Source of the DNA: Brachionus koreanus
Taxonomy: Eukaryota; Rotifera; Eurotatoria; Ploima; Brachionidae
Reading direction: 5' to 3'
DNA: 64,000 nucleotides
Assembly (NCBI GenBank): GCA_016987375.1
Contig: PJRA01000524.1
Location: 151,996 to 215,995, forward strand
A program made the translations under genes and the position numbers. Positions 52,949 to 63,424 of this stretch are shown here, piece by piece (position 1 is the first letter of the stretch; the number at the start of each line of letters is the position of its first letter). The notes under the pieces were generated by a model. It was not told where the DNA came from and ran no database searches. It saw nothing but the letters and a program-made list of their open reading frames with translations.

Positions 52949-54880
52949 ATGAAACAAATACAACTTGTTGTTATTTTATTGTTATGGCAAAGGAGCCGGG
53001 CCGATCTCAGCGAGGATCTCACCAATCTGTTCCAGCAAAGACAAGGCTCAAAGTACACGGCGTCGGCCAACTCAATCGAGCCGACAGACCAGTGCGAGCC
53101 TCTGGACACAGACATTCTACCGTTGTGCAAAGACATTGCTTACAACGAGACCAGATTTCCAAATTTTTTGAAGCAAAAGAGCCAAAAAGAAGCCGCCCAA
53201 GACACGGCACTCTACTTGCCGCTGATTCGAATTAACTGCTCGCCAGTTTTAAAGCTCTTCTTATGCTCGCTTTATGCGCCGCCATGCGTCAAAAACTACT
53301 CTTCAACTTTGAAGCCGTGTCGCGAAATGTGCCAAAAAGCGAAAGCCGGCTGCGAGGACATAATGAAAAAGTACTCTGTGCCGTGGCCGGACTACATTGA
53401 CTGCTGGAAATTTCCGTCATTCAACGGACCTGAGGCTTGTATCACTGACGAAAACTACGCTCAGACATCGCAAGGCGTACAGCATCAGCGCACCTTCTCT
53501 CTCTCAGCACCGGCTAGCACAAACAAATTGGACACGAGCTTTTTGGCCAATTTAACCCCTGAACAACAACAATATCTATTAAATTCGCTAATCGGCGCCA
53601 CGAACACAAACCCGGTCAGCTCTTTGCCAAAACAAAACTACTATCAATTGTACGCGGCTGCTATTGCCGCTGCTGCTGCGGTTCAAACACAACAACAAAG
53701 CAAAAATTATGCTCATCAACGAATTAAATTTGTTTGTCCGCCCATACTTCAATTGATCACTGATACAAAAAACACTTATTATTTGACAGTAAACGATGAT
53801 TATGTGACCAGTTGTGGCATGCCATGTGACAATAATCTATTTGATAAATCCGAAATTAGCTTTGCCAGATCTTGGATTCTAATCTGGTCGTCACTATGCT
53901 TCAGCTCGACACTCATCACACTGCTAACATTTTTGATTGAAACATCACGTTTCCGCTATCCAGAAAGACCTATTATATTTCTAAGTGCTTGCTACATGAT
54001 TGTAGCTATGGGTTTTTTAATCGGATCAAGCTCAAATGACAACTCGATTGTGTGCAAGTCACAAAAGAACGCCATGATGCAAAGCAAAGAGTATTTGGTG
54101 CAAGGCGTTGAACATTTGCCATGCACTCTTCTTTTTATGATGATTTATTTCTTCGGCATGGCTTCGTCCATCTGGTGGGTAGTGTTGACACTGACTTGGT
54201 TTTTGGCTGCTGGTCTCAAGTGGGGCCACGAGGCCATCGAGAACATATCGTCTTATTTTCACTTGGCAGCATGGACAATACCAGGAGTCAAGCTGATAGC
54301 TGTTTTGTGGCTGCAGAAAATCGATGCCGACATCCTAAGTGGCATTTGTTTCACTGGCTTGAGAAACATGAACTTAATGAGAGGCTTTTTGATCGCCCCA
54401 TTACTCCTCTATTTGATACTGGGAGCTTGTTTTCTGCTAGCCGGCTTCGTCTCTCTATTCAGAATACGCAATGTGATGAAACACGAAGGAAACAAGACCG
54501 ACAAGCTGGAAAAATTCATGGTACGCATTGGTGTCTTCAGCATTATGTACATGGTACCAGCCATTATTGTAATCTGTTGCTATTTTTACGAACAGTCTTC
54601 GTATAACAAATGGATTGATTATTGGCTAAAGACAAATTCAATTGAGTTCAATCTGCCGCCTGACTATGTCTCTACTATTTTGTATGAGAATGACCGCGGC
54701 GCGATGATCTTTTCACTCTTTATGGTCAAGTATGCCATGCTACTGGTAGTTGGCATAACGAGCAGCTTTTGGATTTGGTCCCACAAGACTGTGAGCTCGT
54801 GGCAGAGATTTTTTGACAAAATTTTCGGTTGTTGTAACACCAACTTCGGGCCCAAGTACAAAAACGAGGCTGCTGTTTGA
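52949..54880 (+). CDS. Frizzled family Wnt receptor
   Basis: 643 residues in one exon, ATG at 52949. Signal peptide about 1-18. The cysteine-rich Wnt-binding domain spans residues 49-164 with the ten expected cysteines (49, 60, 97, 106, 113, 124, 128, 135, 152, 164). A long linker follows, with Gln runs and a poly-Ala block (YAAAIAAAAAV). Seven transmembrane helices begin at ARSWILIWSSLCFSSTLITL. FLIETSRFRYPERPIIFLSA, WWVVLTLTWFLAAGLKWGHE and YFHLAAWTIPGVKLIAVLWL are classic Frizzled blocks. The Dishevelled-binding KTxxxW motif is HKTVSSWQRF, 24 residues from the C-terminus, which ends NEAAV, a possible PDZ ligand. Lack of introns and the C-terminus suggest the FZD1/2/7 group, but subtype is not settled. 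Exon base composition is much GC-richer than its flanks. Confidence 0.95.
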   Translation: MKQIQLVVILLLWQRSRADLSEDLTNLFQQRQGSKYTASANSIEPTDQCEPLDTDILPLCKDIAYNETRFPNFLKQKSQKEAAQDTALYLPLIRINCSPVLKLFLCSLYAPPCVKNYSSTLKPCREMCQKAKAGCEDIMKKYSVPWPDYIDCWKFPSFNGPEACITDENYAQTSQGVQHQRTFSLSAPASTNKLDTSFLANLTPEQQQYLLNSLIGATNTNPVSSLPKQNYYQLYAAAIAAAAAVQTQQQSKNYAHQRIKFVCPPILQLITDTKNTYYLTVNDDYVTSCGMPCDNNLFDKSEISFARSWILIWSSLCFSSTLITLLTFLIETSRFRYPERPIIFLSACYMIVAMGFLIGSSSNDNSIVCKSQKNAMMQSKEYLVQGVEHLPCTLLFMMIYFFGMASSIWWVVLTLTWFLAAGLKWGHEAIENISSYFHLAAWTIPGVKLIAVLWLQKIDADILSGICFTGLRNMNLMRGFLIAPLLLYLILGACFLLAGFVSLFRIRNVMKHEGNKTDKLEKFMVRIGVFSIMYMVPAIIVICCYFYEQSSYNKWIDYWLKTNSIEFNLPPDYVSTILYENDRGAMIFSLFMVKYAMLLVVGITSSFWIWSHKTVSSWQRFFDKIFGCCNTNFGPKYKNEAAV

Positions 54881-55435
54881 TTTGACTACATGGTTATGTG
54901 TAAAAATTGTGCCAGAGAATGAGATTAATCAATTTCTAAAAAATGTTATTTAAATTTTCATCATAAATAATGGTGTTTTTTCTTATTTTTAATTTTTTTC
55001 AATTGTATGTGATAATTTAGGCTCAGGACCTTGGTAAAGTTTTAAACGTAATCTCTATTTTTTTTTCACTATTTTATTAATTAATTGATAAACTAAATTT
55101 AATTTGTAAATAAATGTCTTGAGTTAATTTTTTTTTGAATTTTTTTTTTTTTTGAAACGAAAAAAAAAGCTGATTAAAATATTTTATTCTATGATAAAAA
55201 TAAATGTTTGCATTTGTTTTTTTTCTCATTTGAACACCTACTAGTCTAATAATTGATTGAGAAAATTAAATTTGCTATTTTTTTTTGCTGTCTAAACTTA
55301 ATGAAAAGTTGTTATGAAAATTTTTTTATTTCTAAATTTTGTCGAAAAAAAAAAAACAAAAGTACAATTGATATTAACAAAAAATTTTTCAGATATGGCA
55401 AAAAAAATGAAAAAAATAAATACAATTTAATTGTT
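54881..55435. other. Frizzled 3' flank
   Basis: AT-rich, with several A/T homopolymer runs. No gene seen. Confidence 0.5.
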
Positions 55436-55644
55436 ATTCAATAACAAATATTCTAAAGTGATTTTTTCTCTCGTTTCGCCAAAGATTTCTGAAGGCAAAT
55501 ATTTGCAATTGGGACTTGAGTGTCTGGCCTGGTTGTATTGCTCTTCAAATTCTTTTTCCAACTCTGAATCAGATTTATACAAATTTTGGCAACATTTGTT
55601 CACATCACGCTCTTCTTTTTCATGATTTATTTTTGAGACTTAAA
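55436..55644 (-). CDS. Probable coding exon of an unidentified gene
   Basis: About 69 codons open on the minus strand to a TAA at 55436-55438: NHEKEERDVNKCCQNLYKSD, SELEKEFEEQYNQARHSSPN, then CKYLPSEIFGETREK. An acceptor-like TTTTAAG directly precedes the open frame and there is no in-frame ATG, so it reads like a terminal exon. Composition and codon choice (GAG, GGC, CAG, GCC) are unlike the flanks. No upstream partner exon could be identified within 1 kb, and no domain is recognised. Confidence 0.4.
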
Positions 55645-56990
55645 ATTTAAACAAGTTTAAATGAACAGAAGTTTGAATAAATGTGCTTAAAAATTTGAAA
55701 ATTTTATTTTATTGAAAAAAAATAGAAAAATAAAACTCTTCAAAAGAAAATTGAGACAAACTTTATTTTACATTAGTTTTTTTTTTTAAATGAATTTTGA
55801 ACCTTTTTTCGACAATTTTTTTTTCTTTAATTATTATGTATTTTTGTATGAGGTTTACATTTTTATCAAAATAAGCTCTTTATCACATTCCATTTCATAG
55901 TTATACCGTTTTTGATATTTTTGATTTAAAATTGAATTTTTAAAAAAAAAGCAAGGTCATACCTATTTGAATTAAATTTTTTTCATTTTTATCGACTATT
56001 AAAAATTAATTACGTGATTTAAAAACTATCTTTAAATTCAATAGAAAAAGTCTGTAAGTTAAATATCATAGGATTTTGTATTTTCTTATTTTTTTCTATT
56101 AGACAAAAAAAAATTAAAGTAGCATATTTTTTTATATAAAAAAGCTAATTTCAATCATGAAAAAATTTAAATTGTTTAAGTTTTTTTTTCTTTCGTTCTA
56201 AAAATGTATCATCCAAATATAATTTGTTCAAAATCTCTGAAATTAAGTTTTAATGATTTTCTAATGCGTACACTATTTTGCAGATTTGCATAGTTTTTAC
56301 ACAGAATAAATTTTTTGTTATGTATGCTACGCATTATATGATACATTTTTAGAGCTAGTTTCAGACCTAAAGAAAAAAATTTAACACAATTTAATTTTTG
56401 TTTCTAAAAATCATAATGCCGAACCTTGAGCAGTTGTTTATTATATGAACTTTTTAAATAATTTTATACTTTAGGCTCCTTAGAATAAGCTTGTTTTTGT
56501 TTTATATTTGCTTATCATTTTTATTGAATAAAATTTTAAGTAAAAATTATCATTTTAAAAAGTTTTAAGCTTTTAAGCTTTTAGAGGTTGTTTTTAACTT
56601 TATATAAAAATGTCCTATAAAACCAAATCAAAAATTTACAAAATGCATATTTGTACTAATCATTTTTATTAATTTTTATTTTTAATTTTAAAGATAATAT
56701 AATAAGAATCAAATGTTAATAACTCTTAATTTTTCATTGTTGTTTGCCGTTAATTGAAATAAATAAATATTAGAATTTGAGAACGTACAATTATTTAAAT
56801 GAAGCTTTTGAACAGTATTTATTTTATATCTATATTAAACCAGTAAAAATTTGAAAATAAAAAATTATTAAAAATTATTTTCTTTAAATTTATAAAAATA
56901 TAAAAATTATTAGTCTCAAAAGGTTACTTAAAAAAACAAAGTGTACAAGAACTGATTCACTTGATTATAATACAAAAATGGGTCTTTTGA
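55645..56990. other. AT-rich intergenic region
   Basis: No gene seen. Contains the inverted-repeat element 56198-56352. Confidence 0.45.
56198..56352. repeat. 155-bp inverted-repeat element
   Basis: The left end CTAAAAATGTATCATCCAAA and the right end, reverse-complemented, CTAAAAATGTATCATATAAT match over the first 15 bases. A second pair inside (aatgcgtacac and its mirror gtatgctacgcatt) extends the fold. No ORF; no clear target duplication. Confidence 0.5.
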
Positions 56991-56998
56991 AAATGGTT

Positions 56999-57220
56999 TT
57001 AACACTAGAAAGCCCGAGGGCTTTTTTAGACCCCTTTTAAAAAATTGAAACTTGAATATTTTATGATAGAAATAAAATTTTGTAAAATAGCTTTTAAAAA
57101 CTGACCATCTTGTTTTTAATTCTTAAAAAATTTAATTAAATTTCAGAAAAAATATAAAATTTGTCTACATAACTAAATTTGAAATTTTAAAAAATAATCA
57201 GCATGGCTTTCTAGTGTTAA
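56999..57220. mobile_element. piggyBac-like MITE, subfamily 2
   Basis: 222 bp with TTAACACTAGAAAGCC at the left and GGCTTTCTAGTGTTAA at the right: a perfect 16-bp inverted repeat including TTAA. The terminal CACTAGAA is shared with copies 1 and 2, but the next bases and the interior differ, so this is a sister subfamily mobilised by the same or a related transposase. Confidence 0.85.
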
Positions 57221-57322
57221 GAGATTAGATGAAAACAGCGAATTAATATGCTGGACAGAAGCCGAACAAAAGGAATGGCTTCAAAAGGTTTCAAAGCTAT
57301 GTAAAACATAAATTTTTTTTCA

Positions 57323-57579
57323 AGTGGATAATGGGCAGGCGCTCATCTCCTTTTCAAGTACCTTTTTTGAGCAACAGCTCCGATCTGACACAGAGGCTAC
57401 TGCATTGAGTTGATCATCTATACTGCAAATTTTCCCCAGTCGAAACCAGTCCCCCATTTTTTGATGAAAGGGGTTTAAACATGCGCCCCCTATTGCAGAG
57501 ATATTTTGAAGATTTTTCCACCCTCAGCGGGTTTTGAACCCTCGATCCTCTGCTTGTATGACTAACGGCTATACGGGCT
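57323..57579 (-). mobile_element. tRNA-derived SINE, copy 1
   Basis: On the minus strand the 5' head is tRNA-like: GCCCGTATAGCCGTTAGTC (A-box region), then GAGGGTTCAAAACCCGC (B-box region). A body follows with ATCTCTGCAATAGGGGGCGC, TCATCAAAAAATGGGGGACT, GATGATCAACTCAATGCAGT and finally GGTACTTGAAAAGGAGATGA and GCGCCTG. The same order of blocks is in the copy at 61999-62218. About 255 bp. Confidence 0.8.
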
Positions 57580-58557
57580 TTTAAAACATAAATATACTGA
57601 AATAAAAAATTTTGATTTTCTAATATTGCCTAATATCCTTTAAAATAACAGAAAAAAATTAATGGGAAATTTTTTAACTCTATTAACCAGATTGCTCCTC
57701 ACTTGGTTTATCGGACGGTTTAGTTTCAAACATTCATATTTTTTTAAAAGCTTATTTCCAAAATTTATCACTGTGGCCTTTTAATTGGCCATTTGCTACG
57801 ACCTAAATTGTTCTCATATGACACCATAAATATAACACTTTGTTAGGAGTTTTTTTCTGATTAAAATGAGTCATAGATTGTTTTTTTTCGTTGAGTTTTC
57901 AAGAATATATAATCAAAAAACATCTATGAATGACCATTACTTTTAAAAACTGATAAACTTGATCGTTTTAGGTTTTCATTGAATAACTTTTGATCTATAA
58001 AATATATCATCGTCAAATTTTAAACACATATAAAATTGATTATGAGCTTTTTGAAAATATCTTTATTGAAAAAAATCTTTATTTAAAGCTATGATTTTTG
58101 ACCTATTTAAAGTTTGTTTTAGAAACTAGAGAAAAAAACAATAAATCTTCTAAATTTCACTTTTATTTCATATTTGGTTCATCATTTTGTATACTAAATA
58201 AATTTTAGGACAACCATTTTTGGTCACCCGTTAAAATTAAAAGAATTCTGGCTATTCAAAACTCGGACGTCAGATCTATTCTTAAAATATTCTGAATGAT
58301 CTAAGAAATGGATGTTTTATCAAAAGCAAATTTATGCTAAAACTTTCAAAATTTTCATTAGAAATTTTAAAATAAAGGTTTTATAATTTTTGGGAGAATA
58401 AAGCATTGTCACAGTACAAAAAATAAGAACAAATTTAAAGCTTCTAATTTAAACTTTTAATCTAAAAAAGTTTTGAAATAAAAATTAATTTAGAAGAAAT
58501 TTTCTTCTAATAGACAAATAAGAAAATAAAAATATAAATCAAAAAAAGACTATTCAA
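57580..58557. other. AT-rich spacer downstream of the FAM120-like gene
   Basis: No gene or repeat recognised. Confidence 0.45.
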
Positions 58558-61500
58558 CTAATTACTTGGTCGTCCTCGGCCAACAAAATTAATTTTAGTT
58601 TTTGTTGCTTCTGGATTTGCATTTTGTGTATTTTGTGTATTTTTTGAGCTTGGTAAAATATTGCCTAGATTATATTTGGTTACAAATTTATACATTTCAG
58701 ATACGTTGAAACAATCAGACTTAATTAATCAAATTTATTTTTTTCAAAAAATAGCCAAATAATCTACTTTACTTTATAAGACATATCTGAGTCGTCTGAA
58801 TAGAGTTTTTCGTAGGTCATTTGAAAGACATTTCCATCGAAAAAATTTTTTAATTCAAAATAGCGATTCTTGAACGGATTACCAGTTACGTTATTTAGTA
58901 AATCGAGCATTTCAATTCCTCTTAGGAAAACACTGGCCAAGTTAGTAGCTCTCAGATTTCTATTTTTATCAAACATTTTCTTCTTGTTTAAGTTCAATTT
59001 ATCAAAAGTATACAAAAAAGCTCTTATATCAAGCTCATTTAGGAGTTTTTTTTTAACTAGAATTTGTAGAACCATGCATGGCATAAACATATCAAAGCTT
59101 GTTCTGAAAACTTCTCTTGAACCTTGCTCGTAGGAGCTTCCGATACAGTTGTACCACAAGAGCTTTCGCGTTTTTCCACCTGAAGTCCATATTGTATCAA
59201 TGCTTTTCCTTCGAAAAAAAGGCTCTACGTCTATAATGTTCTCTTGAATTTTTTTTCCGTCGGCAGACAAAAAAATTTCCCGGACTTGAACCCCTTCGAT
59301 TCCACTAAATAGTACTCTATAGCAGTTAATTCTTATTTCTTTGTAAATATCGTCTATTTTTGGAAAATCAATGTTTTCTTTTTCTAATAGTACAGGCAAA
59401 AATATTTGTCTCTAAATTTTCAATAATTTTTTAGTTGAACCTTATTTCTGCATTTAATAAAAAATAAAAAAAAACAAAAAAAATCAGTCATCTTTTAATA
59501 AAATTTTTTAAAAATTCTGATTTTTTTCATTTTAAATAATTCTCGTTTTCACAATGCTTAAAAATATTGAATAAATTTACTTCTTTAAATAATCTTAACA
59601 AGACTGGTGATATAATACAATTAACATGAAGCTGTTGAAGTTTAAATTCAAAATCATTTTGACCAATATAATCAGATTCACTCTCGGTGTCCTTAAAAAA
59701 AATTCAAATTTTGAACAAAATTATTAAAAATCAAAGGTTGAAAAAAAATTTTCTTCAGTCATTAAATTTTGCATTTTTTAGAATGATGGTTAAGTAAGAT
59801 TTTATCATCTTTGTTATTTTTAAATAAAAATCTAAGTTATATTATTAGTTAAATTAAACAGAATTGAATGTTCTTCAAAATGATATGTCAAACTCTTTGT
59901 TTATTTACTTTAATTATAAAAAATTTTATAGAATAAAGACTAGTTTTGTTTCTTTAGAATAACACTTAGCCTCAAACAGCTAGAAGAACAAGCGGCAAAA
60001 GTAAAAAGGCTGATAGGGATCAAACTTGTTCCTCATTCAGCATATTACCCTGATCTTTCTCTTTCTGATTATAAACCTTTTCGCTCAGTGGCCTATTTTC
60101 TTAGAGAAGGGTAATTTACTAACCAAGACAAAGATGAAGAAATATGTCGCACGTTTTTTGGCTCCAAAATTCGTATATGGTACGAAAGAGGAATAGAACT
60201 ACTTTCTGATAAACGACCAAAAGAATAAAGATCATAATGCTTTATACTTTGAAGATTGGCTAAATATTGCTTTTTTCTATTGATTAATAATAAAAACTAA
60301 AAAGAAAAGCATAATTTTTAAAAATTAAATATATTTTATTTCAACACCATTGATCTATAGAAGTGTTACTTGAATTGAGACTTTTCAAGATTAAGATTTT
60401 AACTCTTATGATAGTTTTTTTACTTAAAAAAATTGATTTACTTTGATTGCTGATACATTTTAATATTTTAATTATTTTGTAATGATGAATTTAAATAAAT
60501 GAAAAGTTAACTTGTCTTTTGACAAATGGGCACATGGACTTGTTCATAAAAATAGATAAAACTTTAGAATATTTTCATACTATGCTATGATTGGAGTTGT
60601 TTACATTTGATAATCGTTGACAAATCATTCGAAAGTATTCGTTATTTTTAAGATCACTTTTTGTACGAGCCCAAGTTTGTTTGTGACAAAGATTTAATGA
60701 ATTAAACCATTCAATTTTGTTCATTATGTTTTCTTTTAATTTTTTAATCATTTCAATTGAAAAACTAAAAAAAAAAAAGTAAAAGAAAAAACACTTAAAA
60801 AACAAAGCTTCCATTTTTTATGTTAGATTACTCAAAGATATCTATGATGACTCCATCGATGTCAAGTGGTTCTTTTAGATTCTGAACATAATTAACAATA
60901 TTTTCAATAGCTATTAAATTGTTGTCCTTTAGAAACAAAAATTACTAATTTATTAATCTCAAATCTATTTTAATTATTTACTTCCAATTCAAATTTTGAT
61001 ACATTTTTTAGGTTTTTTTTCAAAGCATTATAATTTGATTGACCCAAATTGAACAATATAGACAAAAGAATCATTTTCTGTGGATTCAATTTAAATAGAT
61101 CGATAACTGTAATAAAATCAAAACTATGAGAAGAAATATCTTTTCTTGCCGATAACTTAAACTTTTCGGCTGAGTAAAATTTAACTTGAGACAAATTTTC
61201 TTGACTAGCCTTGTGCGCATGTATAAGTGTGATTAACTCAAAATCGTTGGTTAACAAGCCATCACATTTATTCTCTATCAAATAGTGAACTATATCTTTT
61301 TTGTGATCATCTAATGTAGCATAGCAAAACATATTTCTCGCATTTAAGTCATTAAATAGTTCCTTTTTAATTTCGTACATGATACTTTGTTTGGAAAAAA
61401 TTGGTTCAATCCAGTTACTCATTCGTGGTGAGCCTTCAGAATTGAATATCCGGTAGGCTTTTTTTCTTGTATCTACTTGTTTTCTTTTCCATGTTTCAAG

Positions 61501-61779
61501 ATTTTCCTGGGCTCCATTAAAAAAAATCACAATTTCCAAAGATTGTTGACCACAAGCAGCTTTAAGGTCGGAGTAGAACAAATTTAAATGTTTCCATTGA
61601 CCACCAGATTGCCAGTCCGGGTAGCAACCACCAGTTAATCTACTCATACAACTGTCCGAATCGATGACCAAACGTAATGGATATTGTTGATTTGTTGATA
61701 TCTTTGAGAATTCCACTAAATCACTGAAATACAATACTCTTTTGTCAAAATATTCTAAGATTAATTCATTTGACAACAT
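58558..61779 (-). CDS. FAM120-family protein (constitutive coactivator of PPAR-gamma-like)
   Basis: About six exons on the minus strand. Exon 1 (61779-60982, 266 codons) carries the PIN/XPG-N-like domain typical of FAM120A/B/C: YPLRLVIDSDSCMSRLTGGC, then YPDWQSGGQWKHL, then LEIVIFFNGAQENLETWKRK (human PLRLLVDADNCLHRLYGGFY, then DWVSGGQWNHM, then IELFVFFNGALE). Exon 2 (60926-60832) ends PLDIDGVIIDIF. The next is about 60766-60569, then about 59693-59580 (DTESESDYIGQNDFEFKLQQ), 59399 to about 58764 (YRVLFSGIEGVQVREIFLSA, then LASVFLRGIEMLDLLNNVTG), and a last exon with VGRGRPSN at the end (stop 58558-58560). FAM120 proteins bind RNA and associate with nuclear receptors or RNA-silencing factors. 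Acidic metal-site residues of active XPG nucleases look incomplete, as in the family. The intron 59694 to about 60568 contains a mariner relic. Confidence 0.88.
59945..60290 (+). mobile_element. mariner transposase C-terminal relic in FAM120-like intron
   Basis: The plus strand reads IKLVPHSAYYPDLSLSDYKP, FRSVAYFLREG, stop, then FFGSKIRIWYERGIELLSDK, exactly the mariner order (PHPPYSPDL.PSDYHLF..L...L, then ...F..RGI..LP.RW). The third catalytic Asp context (SDY) is visible, but stops and frame changes show it is dead. Antisense to the host gene. Confidence 0.85.
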
Positions 61780-61998
61780 TTCAATTGTTTACAATTTATC
61801 TAAATTTAAATTAAAAAATTTTTTTTTTCAAATTTAATTTTTTAATTCCCAATTTTTTGGTAATGTATTAATTAGCAATGTGCAATTTTTATTTGTTATT
61901 TGTTATCAGAATTAAGATTAAATATTCTCTATTTTTTTTCAAAAAGATAAATTTTTATTTTGTTGTAATTTTGATAGTAATTGTACATCTACTATTCT

Positions 61999-62218
61999 AG
62001 CGGATGTTGGAAAGGCGCTCATTTCCTTTTCCAGTACCTTTTTGAACAACGGATTCGACTTGACACAGGATTTAATGAATCGAGTTGATCATCTAAAGTC
62101 AGTACTGGTCTCCCATTTTTTGATGATTGCTGAGATATTTTGGAGATAGTTTTGACCCTCAGCCATTTTTGAATCCTCGATCCTCTCCTTGCATGACTAA
62201 CACATAAACCTTTCGGAT
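61999..62218 (-). mobile_element. tRNA-derived SINE, copy 2
   Basis: On the minus strand: GTGTTAGTCATGCAAGGAGA, GGATCGAGGATTCAAAAATG (B-box region, degraded), then TCATCAAAAAATGGGAGACC, GATGATCAACTCGATTCATT, and GGTACTGGAAAAGGAAATGA with GCGCCTT. It shares all body blocks with 57323-57579 but lacks the segment containing AGGGGGCGCATG. It lies just upstream of the FAM120-like gene. Confidence 0.75.
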
Positions 62219-62277
62219 TTTATTTTATTATTTCATATTGTAGAATTTAAAATTAATATAGTTAATTGTTAATTGAA

Positions 62278-62389
62278 CTAATCAAATATATGATTATATT
62301 TGAAATATACAACATGTTGCAAAAGTTTAGAAATTTTTTTATTTGTTAACACAAAGATTGTTTTTATGTATATAAAAGGCGGTAAAATA
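62278..62389. other. Probable outer end of a Tc1/mariner element before the gap
   Basis: Contains ACATGTTGCAAAAGTTTAGA, a sequence of the type seen at Tc1/mariner termini, then runs into the 792-bp N gap (62390-63181). It probably belongs with the transposase start at 63182-63424; the gap prevents proof. Confidence 0.35.
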
Positions 62390-63181
62390 NNNNNNNNNNN
62401 NNNNNNNNNNNNNNNNNNNNNNNNNNNNNNNNNNNNNNNNNNNNNNNNNNNNNNNNNNNNNNNNNNNNNNNNNNNNNNNNNNNNNNNNNNNNNNNNNNNN
62501 NNNNNNNNNNNNNNNNNNNNNNNNNNNNNNNNNNNNNNNNNNNNNNNNNNNNNNNNNNNNNNNNNNNNNNNNNNNNNNNNNNNNNNNNNNNNNNNNNNNN
62601 NNNNNNNNNNNNNNNNNNNNNNNNNNNNNNNNNNNNNNNNNNNNNNNNNNNNNNNNNNNNNNNNNNNNNNNNNNNNNNNNNNNNNNNNNNNNNNNNNNNN
62701 NNNNNNNNNNNNNNNNNNNNNNNNNNNNNNNNNNNNNNNNNNNNNNNNNNNNNNNNNNNNNNNNNNNNNNNNNNNNNNNNNNNNNNNNNNNNNNNNNNNN
62801 NNNNNNNNNNNNNNNNNNNNNNNNNNNNNNNNNNNNNNNNNNNNNNNNNNNNNNNNNNNNNNNNNNNNNNNNNNNNNNNNNNNNNNNNNNNNNNNNNNNN
62901 NNNNNNNNNNNNNNNNNNNNNNNNNNNNNNNNNNNNNNNNNNNNNNNNNNNNNNNNNNNNNNNNNNNNNNNNNNNNNNNNNNNNNNNNNNNNNNNNNNNN
63001 NNNNNNNNNNNNNNNNNNNNNNNNNNNNNNNNNNNNNNNNNNNNNNNNNNNNNNNNNNNNNNNNNNNNNNNNNNNNNNNNNNNNNNNNNNNNNNNNNNNN
63101 NNNNNNNNNNNNNNNNNNNNNNNNNNNNNNNNNNNNNNNNNNNNNNNNNNNNNNNNNNNNNNNNNNNNNNNNNNNNNNNNN
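62390..63181. other. Assembly gap (792 N)
   Basis: Run of N interrupting the Tc1-like transposase gene. Apparent long reading frames across it are artefacts. Confidence 0.99.
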
Positions 63182-63424
63182 TGTAGGATCTTTTCTAATC
63201 TCTCTAAAAATGTAATTTTCATCCCTAAAAGTTAGCTTTCGAAGTCTACCAGAACGGCTTCGATCAGAGTCAGAACCAGTCTCTTCATTTCGTTTTTTAG
63301 TTGAAGAGACACATTTTGGAAATACATCTAACAACTTGACTATTTTGTTTTGCTTTATATTTCCACTTTTTAGCAGACCCACGATCTGCCATTTTTGTGC
63401 GCTAGACACATTTTTTTTACCCAT
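63182..63424 (-). CDS. Tc1-like transposase, N-terminal HTH (partial at gap)
   Basis: 81 codons from ATG at 63424 on the minus strand until the assembly gap. It reads SSAQKWQIVGLLKSGNIKQN, then VSSTKKRNEETGSDSDRSRS and GRLRKLTFRDENYIFREIRK, the paired helix-turn-helix start of Tc1/mariner transposases, with the GRPR-like hinge as SGRLRKL. The catalytic DDE/DDD part would fall in the gap (62390-63181), whose estimated size suits the rest of a roughly 340-residue transposase. The visible part has no stops, so the copy may be intact. Confidence 0.8.

Noticed and set aside
52891..54861. Several antisense and alternate frames of 60-160 codons over Frizzled
   Set aside because: They result from the GC-rich Frizzled exon; none has domain content, and the Frizzled frame explains the region fully.
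62278..63424. Three 300-360 codon reading frames spanning the N run
   Set aside because: They are open only because N cannot be read as a stop. Only 63182-63424 (-) contains real Tc1-like coding sequence.
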